Assembly (NCBI GenBank): GCA_000934455.1
Contig: KN885316.1
Location: 25,760-89,759, forward strand
Direction of reading: 5' to 3'
Source of the DNA: Apostichopus parvimensis
Lineage: Eukaryota > Echinodermata > Holothuroidea > Aspidochirotida > Stichopodidae
Length of the DNA: 64,000 bases
Shown: one piece after another, positions 59,903 through 64,000 of the stretch
Layout: every line of letters begins with the position of its first letter
Position numbering within the stretch: position 1 is the first letter of the stretch
Translations under genes and position numbers: made by a program
The notes under the pieces: model-generated
Told to the model about the DNA's origin: nothing
Database searches by the model: none
Seen by the model: the letters and a program-made list of their open reading frames with translations, nothing else

Positions 59903-60731
59903 GCTATGGATCAAGGAGTTCCGTTCAAGGTTATGATAAGTTGCATCAATTTAAACGATGTTGTTCTCTGTTCAGTCTACTATCAATTTATTAAGTTACT
60001 GCTATCCTCGTCGTTGCTGTGGTGGTCGACGTCTTAATCATCATCATCATCGTTTTAACATGTTCGTTAATGGAGGAGGCACGATTACTATTTAACTTGT
60101 CAACTGTTTAATGACCTAAATTATTAACTGAATGTATCTGGGTTTTTTCATTTTTTTTTTATTAATTCATCTATTTTGGATGGGCACATAACTAATAGAA
60201 TTGTTTGAATGTCACTCACAACTATAAAGCAAATATCTATTCAGACTTATGCATGATATAGCAGTAAATTAAAGGTTCCTATTGTTTTTATCTGCTTTTG
60301 TTGTCCACTGGATATTTATATTAATGAGGTCATTGCTATCGGGGGATGCCTTAATTGTCAATTGTTCGAAAGTTGCGAAATGGCTTTACTATTTGCAGAC
60401 TTTATCTCCATTGTTCAAAACTTGCAGTCGTGACTATTTATTTTAAACTTGTCAAGTGTTCAATATTTATTGAAAGATTAATACAAGTGCATTCTTTGTT
60501 TAGTTATTTGTATATTCATCAAGTTTGGATCAGGTCGAATTTTAATATAATGCAGAGGAAATAGATGTTCAAATTTATCTCACAGTTTGCAATTTTTTTT
60601 TTTTTTTTTTGCAGGGCTTTAAAATTTATGAAGTCATTATCGCTATATTGAAGGCAATTATTCAGATAACAGCATTGGCTCCCTTAAAAATGACTGATCA
60701 ATTTATCTGTTCTAGTTGTTTCTGCATCTAT
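59903..60731. other. Non-coding stretch
   Basis: AT-rich, with a T run at about 60592-60610. Frames of 67-69 codons are chance-like. Confidence 0.5.
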
Positions 60732-60812
60732 TTTATACGGTCAAATACAGGTCATCTATTTTGTATGGTCACATACCGGTCATCTAGTTTGTACGGTCGC
60801 ATGACCCATTAA
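60732..60812 (+). repeat. 28-bp tandem repeat, ~3 units
   Basis: Units ACGGTCAAATACAGGTCATC, ATGGTCACATACCGGTCATC and ACGGTCGCATGACC start at 60737, 60765 and 60793. Confidence 0.85.
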
Positions 60813-60971
60813 CTGCAAAGGAAATAGATTATTTGACATAAGAAATGTCTGTTTTTGGCTATACTATAGTATTGCAAAATTTTGTGTTTGCTTTGAGCCT
60901 ATATAGCCTGCAATTGGTGGCATTAGTATTGTTAACATATAATGCCACTGATAATAGCAAAGTCAACTAAA

Positions 60972-61272
60972 TGAATAACCATTTTATGTTTGTTGATGCA
61001 TTATTTTGCCTGCAGCACATATCATAAAATCCACACAGAAACATATATGTTTGAATAACCATTTTACGTTTGTTGATTCATTATTTTGCGTGCAGCACAT
61101 ATAGTCAAATCCGCACAGAAACATATATGTTTGGATAACTATTTAAGTTTGTTGATGCATTATTTTGCGTGGAGCACATATAGTAAATCCGCACAGAAAC
61201 ATATATGTTTGGATAACTATTTTACGTTTGTCATTCATTATTTTGCATGGAGCACATATAGTAAAATCCAAA
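60972..61272 (+). repeat. 80-bp tandem repeat, ~3.8 units
   Basis: Units start with TGAATAACC or TGGATAACT at 60972, 61052, 61132 and 61210 (80, 80 and 78 bp). They share ACGTTTGTTGATKCATT, ATTTTGCGTG, AGCACATATA and CACAGAAACATATATG. A 75-codon frame across two units (61086-61313) repeats itself and is not a gene. Confidence 0.93.
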
Positions 61273-61354
61273 CGTTTGATCGTGCCGTGTCCAAGGTTAT
61301 GATGAAACAGTAAATTAAGGGATAATGAATTTTTTTCTTTCTCTTGGCATAAAG

Positions 61355-61412
61355 CCAATAGCTATATAGCATATATAGCAGCTATATAGCAGCTATATAG
61401 CATATATAGCTA
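61355..61412. repeat. Palindromic GCTATATAGC repeat cluster
   Basis: AGCTATATAGC and ATATATAGC units alternate, and the cluster begins and ends with inverted copies of AATAGCTATATA, so it can fold on itself. Confidence 0.75.
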
Positions 61413-62968
61413 TTAGAAGTATTTGGAAACTTTTCTCATTGTTTTCTAAAAGGACAATGTGCTTAGAATAGTTCAGAAGAAAACATAGTTTGTAACGATG
61501 AAAGAGGAACAAATTCAAAGCATTCTGATGACATTTGCATTCTTATTTTATTTACCATTTTCGAGATAACAGCATTTGAAGTTGGCCCTTTCTTGTACCC
61601 AACTTGAACGTGAAGCAAACAGGTGTGATGTCGTAGAAAGCAATAAACTGACAAATTTCTTTTATATAAAATTTCATACTTCAAAATTGTAATTCATCTC
61701 AAAATGAACACACCCCAGTCATTAACATTATACTGTTTACAGTTTAACTTCACATCTCCTTTAGGGAAAATTTCCAAGGACAAAACAATAAAGTGGAAAA
61801 AAAACGAAAAAAAAAACATTTTACTATCATTGTACAGCTATGAGATCATACCTTGACTTATGGTACAGTCTTTTGACAGGTTCAATCATCCATGTATTGG
61901 TAAATGCTTACGTAAAGAAATCCCTTGCAAATGTTACGCGGTTGCTTAGAATTATATTCCTCTTTTCATCGGTCAATACTTAGACATTTCTCCGAACTAA
62001 CCTTTGAAAGAAAACAATAGAAATGTCAGTTACAATTATACAAACTGAAACTGAACCGAACGGAACCGAAAGGATAATCAAATAGCTATTACAAATAGAG
62101 AGTGGCGATTTCCTTCTTTATTATTTTCACTGGGCTACTAAAACCCGGTTTATCGGTTCATGTCGGTAAGGTTCTGTTGCTATCTGTTAATACTCAGATT
62201 CCCATAGCAATGGTGTTCATTAATAGCTTAATATTCAAGATTTATTCCTTTTACTAAACTGGATAAATATAAGTTGACAATTTGGAACACTTCTGCTTTG
62301 GGATTTTTTCTTGCCTGAGTGAAGTACTACCATGGAAAATTATCTTCAGGGCAACAGAATGTTGAAATGATTGGAATCGTTAATTACTCGTTAAAATTAA
62401 CCTTCACCTGGTGGAAACCTTTGGTAGGGTCTCACTCTTCAGTTGCAGTTGTATTTTATACAGTATACTTGCAAAAAAAAGCCAATTTTTAAAGCCTTAA
62501 CCTTATGGAGAACTTTTTCATTTGTTTTATTTTCAATCTTCTTCAGAGAATATATAGCACAATTAAATCAAATCTAATGATTGAACAAAGTACAGTGTCT
62601 TTTAATGTTCATTACTCGTCTACTCTGTATTATGATATCCTATATAATTTTTACCAAACGAAAATAGCAATTAAAACAGGCCTCTCAATAAGCACCTTTG
62701 ATATTGCCAAAAATTAACGAGAACTGCTAATAATTTGCCTCAAAAGCAAAAAAAAAAAGAAAGAAAAAGCTCTAGTTTGCTGGATGCGAAGGTTAGTTTG
62801 AATTAATGTAAAGTAAATTATGGAGGACAGCAAGACAGAATAACGATCAATACATGTATTTTTTTTGTCTTTAGTTTTGTAGTTTTGGTTGCCATGGGAA
62901 CAACACAATCTAATAGAACACATAATATCATCAATGTATAGAATCATGTGATATCCAATTTGGCTCAG

Positions 62969-63003
<35 letters not shown>

Positions 63004-63323
63004 CATATCCAACCATGTTGCATTGATATTCCTTTTTTCATAAATTTGCAAACCTTGAAATTTTTGGCCTAATTTCCCTTCCTGCTTATTACAATTTATG
63101 GTGTTACTATAGTAAACGTATCATGTTTTTTGTATTTTATCTTACTTTTCCATGATTCAAGATATTGCTGCCATCAGATATACTGTTACAATTTTCAATG
63201 TATAAAAGAAGGAGGGCTAAATATTGTTGTCGTTGTTGTTTGCATATATCACGTATCACAAGAGACTTGATTTTATATATAACATGTGACAACAATATGA
63301 ATAATTCTCTGTGTTCCTGAACG
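61413..63323. other. Non-coding stretch
   Basis: A runs lie at 62747-62757 and 62971-63000 (30 bases). Nothing else is supported. Confidence 0.5.
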
Positions 63324-63395
63324 TTAATTCAGATATCTCTTTATACGAAATACGAGAAATTAATTCGGATATCTCTTTATAGGAAATACGAGAAC
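63324..63395 (+). repeat. 36-bp tandem duplication
   Basis: TTAATTCAGATATCTCTTTA at 63324 recurs with single-base changes at 63360. It makes a duplicated ISYKEISEL in a chance minus-strand frame of 132 codons. Confidence 0.85.
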
Positions 63396-64000
63396 AGGTT
63401 AGTCGAACCTTCCTTACTTCCCTCAGAGTTACTTTTTTTGTTGGAAATGAAATACTGCTCCAAATGGCTTGACTTTGCAAGCTTAGATATGATAGGTTCA
63501 TTCTCCAGTCAGAGCAGGAGGGATTGTGAGGGGGTGAGGGAGGGGAGGGGGAGCAGTGGGGGAGCTTGGAATTCAGGCAGGATGAACTGGGCAAGTTCAA
63601 ACACAAAGCACCTTGCTCCCAGTATTTCAAAGTAGAAACAATTAGTGATAACAAATTTTGACAGAAACATTTTCAGTGCCACAATATATATACATCTTGC
63701 TATAGTTGGGAATTATGGGATATGTTTTCAAAGTTTTTGTGTGTGTGTGCATGCGTTTGTTTTTCTATCTGACCGAGGACTTGAACAAAAGAATTTCAGG
63801 TCCTCGGTTGTGACTTCTAAAGAATCACCACGTCCTCGGAAGAATTCTATTGTATGGGGTATTGTTAAGGTTAGGGTACGTGGATTTGAACAATGGAAAA
63901 TACAATGGGGTCCTTGGTTGGAATGAAATACAAACATGAGTGCGTGTGTGTGTGTGTGTGACTATTGCACCACTTTGATAATAACTTAACTTTTATCGCT
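63396..64000. other. Non-coding stretch
   Basis: A G-rich tract lies at about 63518-63564. GT microsatellites lie at 63737-63748 and 63941-63959. Nothing else is supported. Confidence 0.5.

Noticed and set aside
63256-63654. 132-codon minus-strand frame
   Set aside because: Contains the translated 36-bp duplication and a C-rich Pro/Ser stretch; no domain.
1-64000. CRISPR arrays, prokaryotic operons, rRNA genes, intact tRNA genes, and endogenous virus or LTR-element remains
   Set aside because: None seen; tRNA-like sequences are SINE heads and the direct repeats are ordinary tandem arrays.

Overview
The window looks like intron or intergenic DNA from an animal nuclear genome. It is AT-rich by eye and full of poly-G/poly-C and TA tracts. 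It carries two runs of N and has no open frame that looks like a complete protein. Every long frame is short (183 codons at most), overlaps repeats, or shows no domain I recognise. The mix of MITEs, tRNA-headed SINEs and hAT elements suits a marine invertebrate; an echinoderm, perhaps a sea cucumber, is my guess and is not proven.

Most of what can be supported is repeats. Six copies of one ~370-bp TTAA-flanked MITE (called M1 here) lie at 4.0, 11.2, 20.0, 22.9, 41.4 and 50.2 kb. Three related hAT-type MITEs lie at 21.7, 42.0 and 57.7 kb; two have perfect 8-bp target duplications and the third has one mismatch. An unrelated hAT element at 59.5 kb also has a perfect 8-bp duplication. A tRNA-derived SINE family has copies at 6.1, 34.2 and 47.7 kb, and a second SINE type with an ATT tail lies at 24.1-24.4 kb. 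An old dispersed repeat (R1) occurs at least five times and shows the empty site for one M1 insertion. Tandem arrays include a 16-bp minisatellite at 43.2-43.7 kb, a 151-bp satellite-like array at 51 kb, ~178-bp arrays at 32.6 and 48.1 kb, and 80-, 36- and 28-bp arrays near the right end.

The most unusual signals are two hammerhead-ribozyme-like folds. One is at 8020-8064 (+) and has all core nucleotides, three helices and a GTA cleavage triplet. A weaker one is at 35297-35350 (-). Such motifs are known from Penelope-like retroelements and from some satellites and retrozymes. No reverse transcriptase frame is visible here.

Host gene signals are weak. A few short open segments are bounded by good splice sites: 38558-38683 and 45381-45471 on the minus strand, with compatible phase, and 14243-14269, 34507-34589 and 40422-40513 on the plus strand. 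There is also a TATA/initiator/5' splice-site arrangement at 47035-47108. These are candidates only. Around the first N gap, the flanking sequence is duplicated in a way that points to an assembly error or unresolved haplotypes.
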